From Stenogyne calaminthoides (Eukaryota; Streptophyta; Magnoliopsida; Lamiales; Lamiaceae), in NCBI GenBank assembly GCA_037126765.1, contig JBBCBC010000033.1, positions 7,888,085-7,952,084 on the forward strand: a stretch of DNA of 64,000 bases. Reading direction: 5' to 3'. The translations under genes and the position numbers were made by a program. The number at the start of each line of letters is the position of its first letter. The stretch's first letter is position 1. Under the pieces are notes generated by a model. It was not told the origin of the DNA and did not search any database. It was given only the letters and a program-made list of their open reading frames with translations. Below, in pieces: positions 36,250 through 47,255 of this stretch.

Positions 36250-37144
36250 TGGATAGATGAATTCCTTATCTGAAGGGTACAAAACCTTTCTTGGAATCTT
36301 GCATGCTGAATCGCTTCAAGACAGTGTCTGTGTATGAAGCTTGTGAGAGGTCGATCATCATTTTCCTACGATCTCGAGTGATCTTAATCCCTAGGATGTG
36401 ACCAGCTTCTCCCAAGTCCTTCATATCAAACTGTTTTGACAGCCATGCCCTTACGTTTGATAACACCTTTACATCGTTCCCGATGAGCAGAATGTCATCT
36501 ATGCATAGTACTAAGAACACCAAGGCAGTTCTGATGCGCTTTTTATAAACAAAACTCTCAAAATTGTTTTGATCAAAACTGTAAGATTTTATGACCTGGT
36601 TAAAACATTGATTCCAAACACGGGATGCTTGCTTCAGTCCATAAATCGATTTCCTTAGCTTGCAAACCAGAGGCTCTTGGCCTTTTTCAATGAAGCCTTC
36701 GGGTTGTTGCATATAGATTTCCTCATCAAGACTTCTGTTAAGGAAAGTTGTCTTGACATCCATTTGTCAGATCTCAAAATCTAGATGCACAACAATCGAC
36801 AAGAGAATGTGGATGGACTTGAGCATGGCTACGGGCGAAAAGGTTTCCTCATAATCAATCCCTTCTTTCTGAGTGTACCCTTTCGCCACGAGTCTTGCTT
36901 TGAAGGTTTCCACCATACCGTCTGATCCTCTTTATCTCTTGTATACCCACTTGCACCTTATGGGTTTGACCCCGTCAAGTGGTTCAACTAGCTCCCACAC
37001 TTTATTGTGATCCATTGAACCCATTTCGGCTTCCATTGCAGTTTGCCAAGAATCTACATCCTTGTCTTGTATCGCCTCGTTGTAAGTCCAGGGGTCTGAT
37101 TCAATGTCACCGGGGATAAAGTCCAAGGACTCTCCTATCCCCAT
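36250..37144 (-). pseudogene. RT of element H
   Basis: From VWELVEPLDGVKPIRCKWVY through MDVKTTFLNRSLDEEIYMQQPEG to ASYTDTVLKRFSMQDSKKGF. The catalytic motif reads CIDD instead of YVDD (36494-36505). Between 36763 and 36932 the frame is broken, with a TGA where E has the Trp of WQMDVK. The text around the former Q-M-D-V-K block is otherwise well kept. Confidence 0.85.
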
Positions 37145-37913
37145 GAATTGCTCTGGTTGTCTGACAACCCTCCCACTACGATGCGGTTCCGGTTATGTAA
37201 GCGTTTCGCTTGGTGAATCGACTTGTACTATTGGCACTGGGGTTGGTTCTCTTAACTCGTCTAAGGTAATCTCACTTCTAGGCTTTCTATCGCTTATACA
37301 GTCTTCTTCCAAAAATTTAAAGTGCGTACTGATTTCGACCTTTTGATCTTTGGGACCATAGAACATGCATCCCTTTGTTCCCTTGGGGTATCCTATAAAC
37401 AGCTTTAATTCCAAACGTGCATACAACTTACCGGCTTCCTTGTCCAACACATATGTCAGACACCCCCAAATTTTCATGTGTCTCAAATTGGGCTTGCGCT
37501 CGGTCCATAATTCTCTATGGGTTTTGGGAATCGATTTGGATGGCACTAAGTTTATAATGTAGGCCGCTGTTTCCAAGGCGTGACCCCAGAACGATTTTGG
37601 TAAATCCGCATAACTCATCATTGATTTGACCATTTCTAAAAGTGTTCTGTTTTTTTGTTCTGCAACCCCGTTTTGTTGAGGGGTTCCAAGTGCAGTTAAC
37701 TGGGGTGCAATCCCTTCATCTGACAGGTAGTTCAAAAATTCATCGCTGAGGTATTCGCCTCCACGATCAGATCGTAGGAACTTGATACTCTTTTCCTTAT
37801 GATTATCTGCTTGAGCCTTAAATTCTTTTAATTCGTCAAAGGTCTCAAATTTATGCTTCATTAGGAAAACGTACTCATAGCGTGAGTAATCATCGATAAA
37901 AGTAACGAAATAC

Positions 37914-37918
37914 TTGAG
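37914..37918 (+). repeat. Left target-site duplication TTGAG
   Basis: TTGAG here and at 39335-39339, flanking the nested LTR exactly. Confidence 0.92.
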
Positions 37919-39334
37919 TGTTGGAATATAGAGGCACGTAAACACGTAATACATGCGCAGCAGAATAAAATAGTTCACCAACAACGAACAGTTAATTGCA
38001 TAAACAAGTGCGATTAATCGTAACAAGAAATCTTACAGCAATTCGATAGCAGATTTCTCAACTATGGTATCCACGTAATCCACGTAATCCCCGTGGACAG
38101 ACTTGCACAGATCTTCCAGTGTAGAATCTGAGACGGAATTCGCTAGGAAAATTCCTACTCTAGATTTTATGGAGAAACTAGGTTTTCTTGTTGTAGTAAA
38201 TAATGAATCCCGGGATATAATATATATATAGGGAGAGATTGACTTAAATCTCAAGCAATCTTTATTAGGAAGATAATTCCTAATCTTGCAAAATAAATCT
38301 CAAATATATGTTTTTCCCTACGGATATTTTCCTACAATAATATTCTATATTATTATTTGGGATTCCTATTTAATTAAATCTAATTTAATTAAATAGTAAT
38401 AATAATTAATTTTAAATTAATTTATTATTAATTCTCCATAAATTAAATATTAAATCTAATTTAATACTTAATCAACCAACTATAATCCGTACACGGGGGT
38501 TACTTGTTGTGTGACCCATTGACCCTCATATATCGAGCGATTAGTCAAACTAACGGTCTTAATTGAACCCTAAACAATAAATCAGACATTCTCAATATAT
38601 GAGGTACGTTGATCACTTATGTCACACTTGGCCACAAAGTCCAAGTTGACGTGCATTGGCCAATGACTTTGATCCAATTATGATGAGAAGGTGAGTATTC
38701 TCTCTAAATCCACTTTAAGGAATGAATCATTTTCTTGGCTCAACTACCACGCACATGCACTTCGTGATGAACCCAATCCGAGCCATATCTACCCATGGAA
38801 GGGTGTAAGCGTCGGTCATGGTCAAAGTTCATCACTCCACACATGTCGTGCGTATTGACCTCAAGTCAAAGGAGTATCGCATCGCTCCCACTAACCGGAA
38901 AACCCGTAGACACATATAGTGGAACTACATCAACCAGGTGCTCGGATGGGTATACCAATACCCTCTAAGGTATTTGTGCATCCATCATGAGATACCCAGT
39001 ATCTCGCAGTAAGTAAGATCTTACTACACTCTCTAAGAGTATGATGCAGATCGCACACCAATCTCCATTGCATCATCAATATCCCATTCTTGATGATCCT
39101 TGATCGGGGCTATTTGAGAATCATGCTTAAGTCATCTGAGTCTCACACACTCAATGACAGCAGTGATTCAAGGGAACACAGATAAGAACAAATGCAAACA
39201 ATCAAACATAATATTCTAATAAGTGTAATGCCATACATTTAATATTAAACAAACAGTAATATTAAACCAACACTAAATATTATTTTAGCATTATGTCCAT
39301 ATAAAGGATTGTCTCTAGGACACTAACACTAACA
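37919..39334 (-). mobile_element. Solo LTR-like insertion in integrase of H (1416 bp)
   Basis: Bounded by TGTTGGAATATAG and CACTAACA, with a perfect TTGAG duplication. Same family as 20625-22205. A TATA-like CTATATATATAT on the minus strand near 38225 and the start TGTTAGTGTCCTAG favour minus orientation. No ORF of note. Confidence 0.9.
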
Positions 39335-39441
39335 TTGAGGCCACCTCTAGCTTTGATTTGTATTGGACCACACACGTCAGTGTGAACGATTTCTATCGCT
39401 TCTTTAAGTATATTGAACAGTGGTTTAAAAGGTTGCGACAT

Positions 39442-39812
39442 GATGATACTGAAAATAAACATACATTTTGTATTAATAACACAAAAATTATCACATAATT
39501 CGATAACATGAATCATAGTAAAATCTCAAAAAAATATGAACATACATCAGTCAACATCTTAAAACACTTTAAATGAGACATGTGGGTGGATCATCATTTA
39601 AAACACATTTAAGTAGGTTACAAACAAGAACATTTACAAACCTTTATTTCTCAATTAATAGTTGGCTTAAACTTTTACCAATATAAAATTGACAAGGACT
39701 TCGGCGAAGTATATGCATATCAATTTTATACCTAAGTAATAACCATGAATAAATACATAATTATTATTTCGTTTTGAATGAGCCTCTTGGGAGGGTCATC
39801 GTCGCCACTAAT
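39442..39812 (-). other. Leader remnant of element H
   Basis: Aligns with the 3' part of the leaders of E and G, including TTTTCAG just before the gag ATG and the conserved hairpin. The GC-rich island is beyond the breakpoint. Confidence 0.8.
39682..39730 (-). promoter_or_regulatory. Conserved leader hairpin of element H
   Basis: Perfect 11-bp stem (TATAAAATTGA with TCAATTTTATA), loop palindromes ATATGCATAT and ACTTCGCCGAAGT, about 240 nt before gag. Confidence 0.55.
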
Positions 39813-40122
39813 TTCATGTGTTGGAAAAATTAGAAATACATAAAGGTGGTGCAACATAATTTCATTTTTCCCTTTTGTTTATTGTTTGTGAGAATCCCCC
39901 CACTGGGTTATCAAGCAAAGGACGTGGGAATACTTTGAGAAGGACTTTGGGTTTGTTCGTGGAACGTTGCTCGTCTTCTCTGCTGTCTTGTTCGTCAAGA
40001 GGTTAGTTCACGTAAACTCCTAGCAATTCCGCATGCGTAGGATTTATGTGGCTTGTTTATATGTATGATTTGTTGTTGGATTATTATTTGAATTAATATA
40101 GGATTAATTTATGCTAGTAATA
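39813..40122 (+). mobile_element. LTR tail, probably the 3' LTR remnant of element G
   Basis: Shares GAGAATCCCCCCAC, GGGTTATCA and TCGTCTTCTCTG with G's 5' LTR, where the E LTR differs clearly. It starts within the LTR and ends at GCTAGTAATA, before the natural LTR end. Confidence 0.8.
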
Positions 40123-40806
40123 ACTAGTATATCACCCGTGCGAGGACCGATTTATGAGTATAAAATTAACATGATATGAAAAGTATTTATTTTTGTGTTA
40201 AATAAATTATAAAAAAATATTTTACTTATAATAATAACAAGAATCTTTTTTTTTTTTTTTTTTAATATATTATTTTATCTTTTTTTTTTCATTTCGATGC
40301 AACACACGTTTGATGAACATCTTTTGCTTTTGCAATCAGGCATGGGAAATGGGTGGTGCTCCAACTGCTTAAAAAATTTACATTGTTAAATAATGCAATT
40401 TTAAAGGTATTTTTTTCTTACAATTTTGAATTATTTCCTTCTAAACCACTTTAATTTCCACTTATTATCGTATTCTCAATTCCCATTGCATGTCAAAAAA
40501 TTTTAGATTGTCCCCTCTAGTTACTTTGAACATGGTAACATATAACTACCCATGATTGAATTTGACCTCCTTAAAAAAGTCAAAAGTTTTAATAATTGTC
40601 TATAATTCTTATTAATGGTCACACTATAAGATATCATTAGTCAAAATTGTCTTTCTAAAATGTTAAAGAGAGTCTACTATCTGATGAAGTCAGTATCATT
40701 CGTGAAATCAACATTATTTGTCCTAAGTTAGTCTCGATTAGTATTTTCTTTTAAAAATGTAGGTACTGAGCTTCATCACAACCAACCCAGTATTTTTTTA
40801 CAATCC
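40123..40806 (-). other. Unassigned AT-rich segment with a Helitron-like 3' end
   Basis: On the minus strand the segment would end GATATACTAGT followed by T, with a decayed GC hairpin (complement of CCCGTGCGAGG) about 10 nt before it. CTAGT plus a subterminal hairpin and a T flank is the known 3' signature of plant Helitrons. No helicase coding is visible and the other end is not found. A long T run lies near 40245. Confidence 0.3.
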
Positions 40807-40811
40807 AAGGT

Positions 40812-42695
40812 TGTAGGTCCCGAACGGGTTTTGTGAGGGTGGAAGTCTAGAGGGGAGGGGTGAATAGACTTCTAAATTTTTTTGTGCGGATCAGGTGTGA
40901 ACTGCAGATTACCCGATCGTCTTTAGTGTATCGGTTTAGATCGATGTTCAATCTTCTTGAGTGCCTTAGGCGCATCGGTTTGATATCTATCACCTTAACC
41001 GAATGGTGCGGAAGATTTTTTTTTACGATGTGTGAAAACCGGTTTTATCAATCGATTAAGTCGGTTTTCAACCGGGTTGACTAAGGTGTCAATCGATCGA
41101 TCGATTGCTTGGTGCGCATCGAGCTTAACTTAGAATATGTATGTTGTTTTAAACTCGGTTATTGTGACTTGTGTAAAGCAATAAGAAAAGCAAGTAAAAG
41201 CACACAAGACTTTTTTATAGTGGTTCGATTTAAACCCGCCCCACGCCCACTCTTCCCTTAACACAGGGAACGTTAACCTACTTTAACTTTGTGGGACTTA
41301 TATCCTTTTCAGGATGGCGAGATGTTTACCGAGTTCCCACTCTTACAAACTTAACTCAAGGGACATATATCCTTTTCGGGATGGGCGAGATGTTTACCGA
41401 AGTTCCCACTCAAGCTTAACCTCACGGGACTTATATCCTTAAAAAGGATAGCGAGAGATGTTTATCGAGTTCCCACTCTACAAACGTAACGAATGTGGGA
41501 CTTATATCCTTAAAAAGGATAAGCGAGATGTTTAATGAGTTAGACACTCTGAGACTTAACCTAACTTGCGTTTGGGGTAAAGAATGATTGAGGGTTCCAA
41601 CGGAAATCTATCCCGATGCTTTAGGTAGCCAAAATGCTAGTGGATAGGATTTCTTGCTAAGAACTAATGGGATGAACACTCTAAGAATAATCTTCAAATG
41701 TAGTGTTCTTTGAACGGAGATTTTGTTGTAGCTTTAGCTTCTTTTGTGGTGCCTCCGTGTTTGTTCTTGCTTTTATCTCTGTTGGTGCTTGTTAATCACT
41801 GTTTGTCCTTTTTAATCACTGTTGGTCCTCCTTCTTCAAAATGAAGATCGATCCCATTTTATAGACCTCGAAATCAAAGAGCCGTTGGAGAGCAATTTGA
41901 ATTTCGGGCTATATTAGGTAGGCTGTAGGATATGATTGTGACGTGCTCCGATTATCGGTGTGGCTGTAGGCATCATTAGCACCATTTTTGTCCACAACGT
42001 CGTATCCCGCAATGTCAGCTCTTTTTGTGCACGTGTCTCTTTCTCCTTGGCGAGCCATGAGGCTAAAAACTTACGAATTTTGTGCATTAGGCGATTGATA
42101 TTCTTTTTGTAGAAGATTTGTCTTGTGCGGTGTATCTTTTTGATTGTCACGGTGTGGTGACTTGATCGGATAACCGGTCGATCTACCTTGTTGAGTCTTC
42201 AGATGCATATTGTCTTAGCTTCAATATGCAGAATCTGCTGAATGTAGGTCTTCAGGTCTTTTGATCTTGTGTATCTCTCGAGCCTCGGTGTATTCAAATC
42301 ATCTTTGAGTCTTCGGGTTTGTTATTGAGTCTTCAGGTTTATCTGAGTCTTCAGGTTCATCTGAGTCTTGGTGTTTATCCGAAGTCTTGAGTTCATCCGA
42401 GTCTTGAGTTCATCCGAAGTCTTGATGTCTTCTTGTCTTCACGATCTTTGACTTCTTGTCTTCGATTTGAGCTTAGTCTTCTCATCATCGACCTTATCCG
42501 GGTCATCGATGCTTCGACTGACCTATACATATTGAGTTCCTCAATATGTGACCTATCTTTACTTGACTATCTATACATTATACATTTGGTCATCTTAATC
42601 TGATTCTAAGTCATCAGTCAGCTAACAGGTCTGACTGGTCCTATTACAACCTGTTTTGGAACTTCCATCAAAACTAAGTTACATATTTCCCAACA
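40812..42695 (-). mobile_element. 3' LTR of element J (1884 bp)
   Basis: On the minus strand starts TGTTGGGAAATATGTAAC and ends CGGGACCTACA, like the D LTR. No primer site lies beyond its end, and a purine tract precedes its start, so it is the 3' LTR. TATA box (TATAAAAT on the minus strand) at 41856-41863. Confidence 0.88.
42290..42440 (-). repeat. U3 tandem array of the J LTR, period about 18-19 bp
   Basis: Plus-strand units GAGTCTTCAGGTTCATCT, GAGTCTTGGTGTTTATCC and GAGTCTTGAGTTCATCC. Same GAGTCTT core as the array in A, but a shorter period. Confidence 0.8.
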
Positions 42696-42709
42696 ATTTC
42701 CCCCTTTTT
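42696..42709 (-). promoter_or_regulatory. Polypurine tract of element J
   Basis: AAAAAGGGGGAAAT on the minus strand directly before the LTR start TGTTGGG. It is the plus-strand primer site. Confidence 0.8.
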
Positions 42710-42913
42710 GATGGAACCAAAACACTTAACCATACTTAATCAGAAAAACATATACCATGCATGGAAATGTAGAAAATGCAAATGGTACATACTTCAGAAG
42801 ACAATGAGATGTTGTCTTAGAATCAGTGAGATGAAGAATTTTATTCAGATAGGTGTGTGCATTGTAGAATACATGAAGAAGCGTCATCGATCATCGATTT
42901 CAAGTTGTCTTCT

Positions 42914-42979
42914 TCAGGTGTACTTGAACATTTGCAGTTCTTTGGGGATGCCAAACATCTTGTACATCATTTGCATTAG
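42914..42979 (-). pseudogene. C-terminal 21 residues of ORF3 in element J
   Basis: The frame MQMMYKMFGIPKELQMFKYT and a stop aligns with the end of ORF3 in D (KWKLYLIFNVPQDQREMP...). It sits 219 bp before the 3' LTR, a distance close to that in D (about 165 bp). It is cut upstream by the LTR of element D. Confidence 0.6.
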
Positions 42980-44546
42980 TGTTGAGAAATTTATAGTTTT
43001 GATAAAAGTTCCAGAAACACATGTAATAGGACCAGTCAGACCTGTTAGCTGACTGATGTTTATATTACCATTTATAGAATACCAGTTGATAATTTCTGTA
43101 TAGAACAACTGATGTAATATATAGGTCACATATTGAGGGGGAACCTCAATATGTATAGGTCAGATCTGAAGATTCAAAGAATAGCTGATATCCGACATAC
43201 CAGAATGCAAGAGAAGAACAGAAGATCAGATCGATCTGATCAAGTCAGATATCTCAGCTGAAGTCATGAAGCTCAAACTTAGAATACTTGAAGATCAGAT
43301 GACTTCCAAAAGATCAGACCAGAAGATCTACATCAGCCGAGTCTGCTAGTTGAAGCTAAGTCAACCGGCACCAGAAGACTACATCAGTAGATCGATCAAA
43401 TTTTGATCGATCGGTCACTCACCGTGTGAAAACCGATGTTTCACCTAATCATACGTCGATGATCCGAACAAGAAGAATGTCAACCTTAGTTGGAAGAACA
43501 ACACTTTGAAAAGTGCGCGTCATAACCAATAAGAACAAGACACGTCACGACGGAGCCGACAATTACGGATTTGATGTCGCTCTCTCTAACGGCTATAAAT
43601 TACATGTTCACGCTTTTCGGCCATGCCGTTCTCAAGACGCCACATCAATCCGAAAACTACCAAATATAGCCTGAAATTCAAATTGCTCTCTCGGCTCTTT
43701 GATTTCAAGGTCTATAAATATGGGATCACACTTCAGAGTGAAGACACTAAACACCGAACAATCAAGAAGCTCAAGCAATTATCGATTTTTCATACGAAGA
43801 ACACGATCAAGAAGATTATTTTATTAAGTGTTCATCCCATAAGTTCTTAGCATAGAAATCTTTTTCATCTACCGACAGCTATCTTAAACACTAGAAAAAA
43901 TTTCATAGTTGGAACCAAAACAATCTTATCCAAACCCAAGTTAGGTTAAGTTGTTTAGCAAGATTTCGCATAGGGTTTCTAGTTCGATTTACGGGATCGG
44001 TTGAGTGAGAACTCCTTAAATATCCGTCGATTGTCTTGTGTTGGACTAACACAAAAAATCTAAGTCCGGGTTGGTTAAGTTGGTGCCCCTTGTGTGATAG
44101 GGAAGAGTGTACGTAGGATCTGGTTTGTCCGAACCACTATAAATCTTGTGTGCCTTTCTTCGCTTTGATTAATCTGTCTACACAATCTCACACAACCTTT
44201 AAAGCTCATACATATTCTAAGTTGAGATCACTAGCACCAAGCTTCGATCCGATCAAGTTTCGACACTTCAACCAATGGTTAAAAGACTAACTTTGGAATC
44301 GATTTATCAAAACTGGTTTTTCACAAGGGTAAACCTTAAGCTTCCGCGACACATCGCTCGCTTAAACCGATAGTTATCGAACCGACCGCCTTCATGCGAT
44401 TAGTAAGTTGGTTATCGACCCAAACCGATTCACTCAAGACTCGATCAAGGCTAATCGCCATCACACCGATCCAAGAAAAAAATTTCGTAAGTCTATTCAC
44501 CCCTCCTCTAGACTTCGCCCTCACAAAACTGGATTCGGGACCTACA
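42980..44546 (+). mobile_element. 5' LTR of element D (1567 bp)
   Basis: Starts TGTTGAGAAATTTATAG and ends CGGGACCTACA at the primer site. TATA box TATAAATA at 43713-43720. The U5 block (AAGAGTGTACGTAGGA) and CCGAACCACTATA are present. Confidence 0.9.
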
Positions 44547-44561
44547 AGTGGTATCGAGCGA
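44547..44561 (+). other. Primer binding site of element D (altered)
   Basis: AGTGGTATCGAGCGA stands where the canonical text has ATCAGAGCA. Both differences are CAG to CG and may be sequence errors. Confidence 0.75.
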
Positions 44562-44685
44562 TTGGTTCTCTGCATAATCGACTTTTTGTGTATCATCGAT
44601 TCTTGAGGAAGAATCTTTGTGGTCAATCCAACAGATCTTGAAAAACCTTCTTAAAACTCATTCATTTTCCAAAATCACTCAAAGC

Positions 44686-47255
44686 ATGGATAACACCTCA
44701 GAATGTATCATGATCCGTCAAGTTCTCAATCGATGAGTATGCAGATTGGGCCATATATATGTCCAACCATCTAGGTTCGATTAGTGGCGGAATGATGGAA
44801 GTCATCGAAAGAGGACCCATCATCATATATTATGACAACCCCGCAGGTTGGTTGAGGAGATCCAGATTTTGCCCCCGGAAGTCTTTTATGCGAAAAAAGC
44901 CAAACCACGATGGATGCAGAGGAAAGGAAATCGCATACTCTAGATACTATCGCAAGGCATATTATCATGAAGACAATGGACAGGTCACTAAGGAAAAGAT
45001 TAAGTATCTCAAAATCGCGAAAAGCAATGTGGGATACTCTATTTAAATATGCGAGGGAAATGACCAGATAAAAGACAAACCGCCTACAAGTTTAACCGGT
45101 GAAGTTCAAAAAAAAGATGAAGCTTTCAACGAAACCATCAACGAACTCGATGGAAGGATTACAATGTCAATAAACAAGCTTCGAGAACTTGGTAGAGAGA
45201 TGTCCGATAAAGATATCAACTACAAAATTTTAAGGTCTCTCACCAAGAAATGGGACATGAAGGTCACGGTAATCAAGGATTGCCAAGACATTTCAAAAAT
45301 GAAGCCAAGTAGCTTGTTCTTGAGCCTTAAAGCTCACGAGTTCGATTGAATTGAGAGAGGACAAGCAGATGAAGATGAGGTGCCTGCTGAAGCTTCAACT
45401 TCAAAATCAGTTGCTTTTAAAGCAACCAGCAGCAGATCAAAGACCAATGAACCCGTTGGAAACATCATAAAGTCGGTAACAGACGCTCTGCTTACCAGGA
45501 AACTAGAAAAATCAAATATTCAACTTGGTAAGTATCGAAGATTCTATAAAGATTATCAACATAGCCGAGGAGGAGATAGGAGATCAACCAACAGATCTCC
45601 AGAAAGAACCAGATCTGATGATCGGAGAGATCACAGAGATGAAAGGAAAAGAGATAATCTAAATGATGAGAGAAGAGATAACCAATCAGACAGAAGAAAC
45701 TCAGACTACTATCAGAAAGGAAAGTCACCGATAGATCATACGACGATTTAGTGATTCACCGAAGAAAAGGTTTAGTGGATCAGGAGTGTGCTTCAACCGT
45801 GAGAAGTTTGAAGTCACTACAAATACAGACGCCTGCACTGACGCCAAGAGAAAGGGAAGAAAAGAGGAATGTAAGAGAGCAACGGTGACAGTGACGTAAA
45901 AGCCATGGTTGTTTACATCGCCTCGAATCGACGATTCAGATTCGCCCTCCGAGGATTCTGGATACCCTCAGAGAAGATTTCGCCCGATCAAGAAGATCTT
46001 TGCTGACTTCTATGAAAATGAAGATCCGATATTCTCTTCGGATGATGATGAGATCTCGCCGATGGCCGTGGAGGACCAATCGAGGTAACCTCCAAACTCG
46101 CTTTGTTCGCTTTACACCGCTATCATTAGCTTTTTCGCGGGGAGATTGACTGCAGCTCTACTCGAGCAATTGCTTGAGGATCTCTCCAATGCAAAGAGAC
46201 ACTTATGCTATAGTGGAAGTTGAAAATGACAAGTCGAGGATCGTAAATAATCACCTTGCTAAAGAGAATGATCTCAATAAAGCCTCTCGAACTTAAATGC
46301 TAAACCGCTTCGAAGGCAACCGAGGAATTTAACATTCGAAAGTTAAAGCTTCGATCGGAGAAGCGGATCAAAGATCATTTTGGTTATTAACAAAACAAAG
46401 AAGTCGATGACTTCAAAATCCTCGCAAGCAAAATTTGATGAGCTATTAAAAGCATGAAAGTCTAAAATCATCGAGGATAATCACAGAAGAAAATAGAGGT
46501 TTTCACAAAATCATCTAAAAAACCGTTCAAGACATGAACACCTATTTTGAACAACAATTAACAAGAAGGACTTGGGTATGAGAACCCTTCCACATCCTCA
46601 AAAGCCCCTACCGATTCATCTAAAATATGTGTAATCGACGAAGTTTCTGACAAAGATACACCAAAAGCCAAACATGTATCTAATAAGGGAAAAAGACCGG
46701 TTGAGCGGGTAAAGGCGGTGCCTAACCGAAGGGAAATGTAAATGGATCCCAATCGGTAAAGCATCACCGAGGAATCAACGAAGAACTCGTTCTTCGAAGA
46801 GACCTCAACTCGATCAACAGATCAGGAATCAGAAAAGACAACCTGTAAAAGGGAAGTCTAATCTGAGACCCAATCAAGGTCAGCTGCCTAATAAACATGC
46901 TTTAGGTAAACTGCAAAAACCACCTATGCCAAAAAGATATGAATCTTTTGATGGTAGCAGTCGTACCTACCCCTATAATCATAAATCTAGGTCATTGCAC
47001 GAGAACCACATCGATGAAAAGAAGACAAACGTAAAAGATAAATCCCAAGTCTTCTAAGTCATCCAAGGTTCACACTAATAATCATACTAATCAGAAAGCA
47101 TATAAAGAGACGTATGATTATGTTGATAGGTATGGGAGACAAATCAGGCCTTCTGATCTAACTGATCTCAATAGAAGTGCTCTATTTGTATGGATCCCCA
47201 AAACTAAAACTAACCCCTCAGGACCCAATCCAAAAGGGGTACCTAAAGCCTGATT
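44686..47255 (+). pseudogene. gag of element D (broken)
   Basis: Likely start MDNTSEC at 44686. The capsid-like domain is readable from AMWDTLFKYAREN through ELDGRITMSINKLRELGREM and ILRSLTKKWDMKVTVIKD to SLKAHEFD, then a basic Arg/Asp-rich tail (about 45560-45720). The zinc knuckle near 45790 keeps only CFN and a later Cys. Between 45730 and 46830 the frame is lost often and CG steps are dense. The tail YGRQIRPSDLTDLNRSALFVW before the protease is clear again. Confidence 0.75.

Larger units (their letters stand above)
37193..39441 (-). pseudogene. gag start fused to integrase in element H, interrupted by a nested LTR
   Basis: The family gag start MSQPFKPLFNILK (ATG at 39441) runs straight into the integrase block AIEIVHTDVCGPIQIKARGG in one open frame. 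About 1.4 kb of gag, protease and the integrase zinc domain is missing compared with E. The joint shares TAAAGA with both parents. After GGL a 1.4-kb LTR-like insertion intervenes. Integrase then continues at 37913 with KYFVTFIDDYSRYEYVFLMK, RSDRGGEYLSDEFLN, QNGVAEQKNRTLLEM and GCMFYGPKDQKVEISTHF. This second part is open over about 240 codons and has the core residues Asp and Glu. Confidence 0.88.
33814..39812 (-). mobile_element. Element H: copia element inserted in G, 5' end lost
   Basis: On the minus strand: part of the leader, a gag start fused to integrase, RT, RNase H, polypurine tract, and 3' LTR (33814-35457). It belongs to the E/G family. Its 5' LTR and primer site are missing; near 39812 its leader meets a plus-strand LTR tail. 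The plus-strand 5-mer next to the 3' LTR is GGGTT. The partner copy is lost. Confidence 0.88.
16620..40122 (+). mobile_element. Element G: copia element split by elements E and H
   Basis: Parts on the plus strand: 5' LTR (16620-17604, front missing), primer site, leader, gag to 19809, [element E], gag-protease-integrase 32053-33813, [element H], and an LTR tail at 39813-40122. The gag halves join exactly once E and one copy of AGGGG are removed. The LTR tail is closer to G's 5' LTR than to E's, so I read it as G's own 3' LTR. RT, RNase H and most of the 3' LTR are gone. Confidence 0.8.

Noticed and set aside
44394..44641. ORFs across the D LTR end and primer site
   Set aside because: They overlap a clear LTR boundary and PBS and lie in a patch with suspected base errors.
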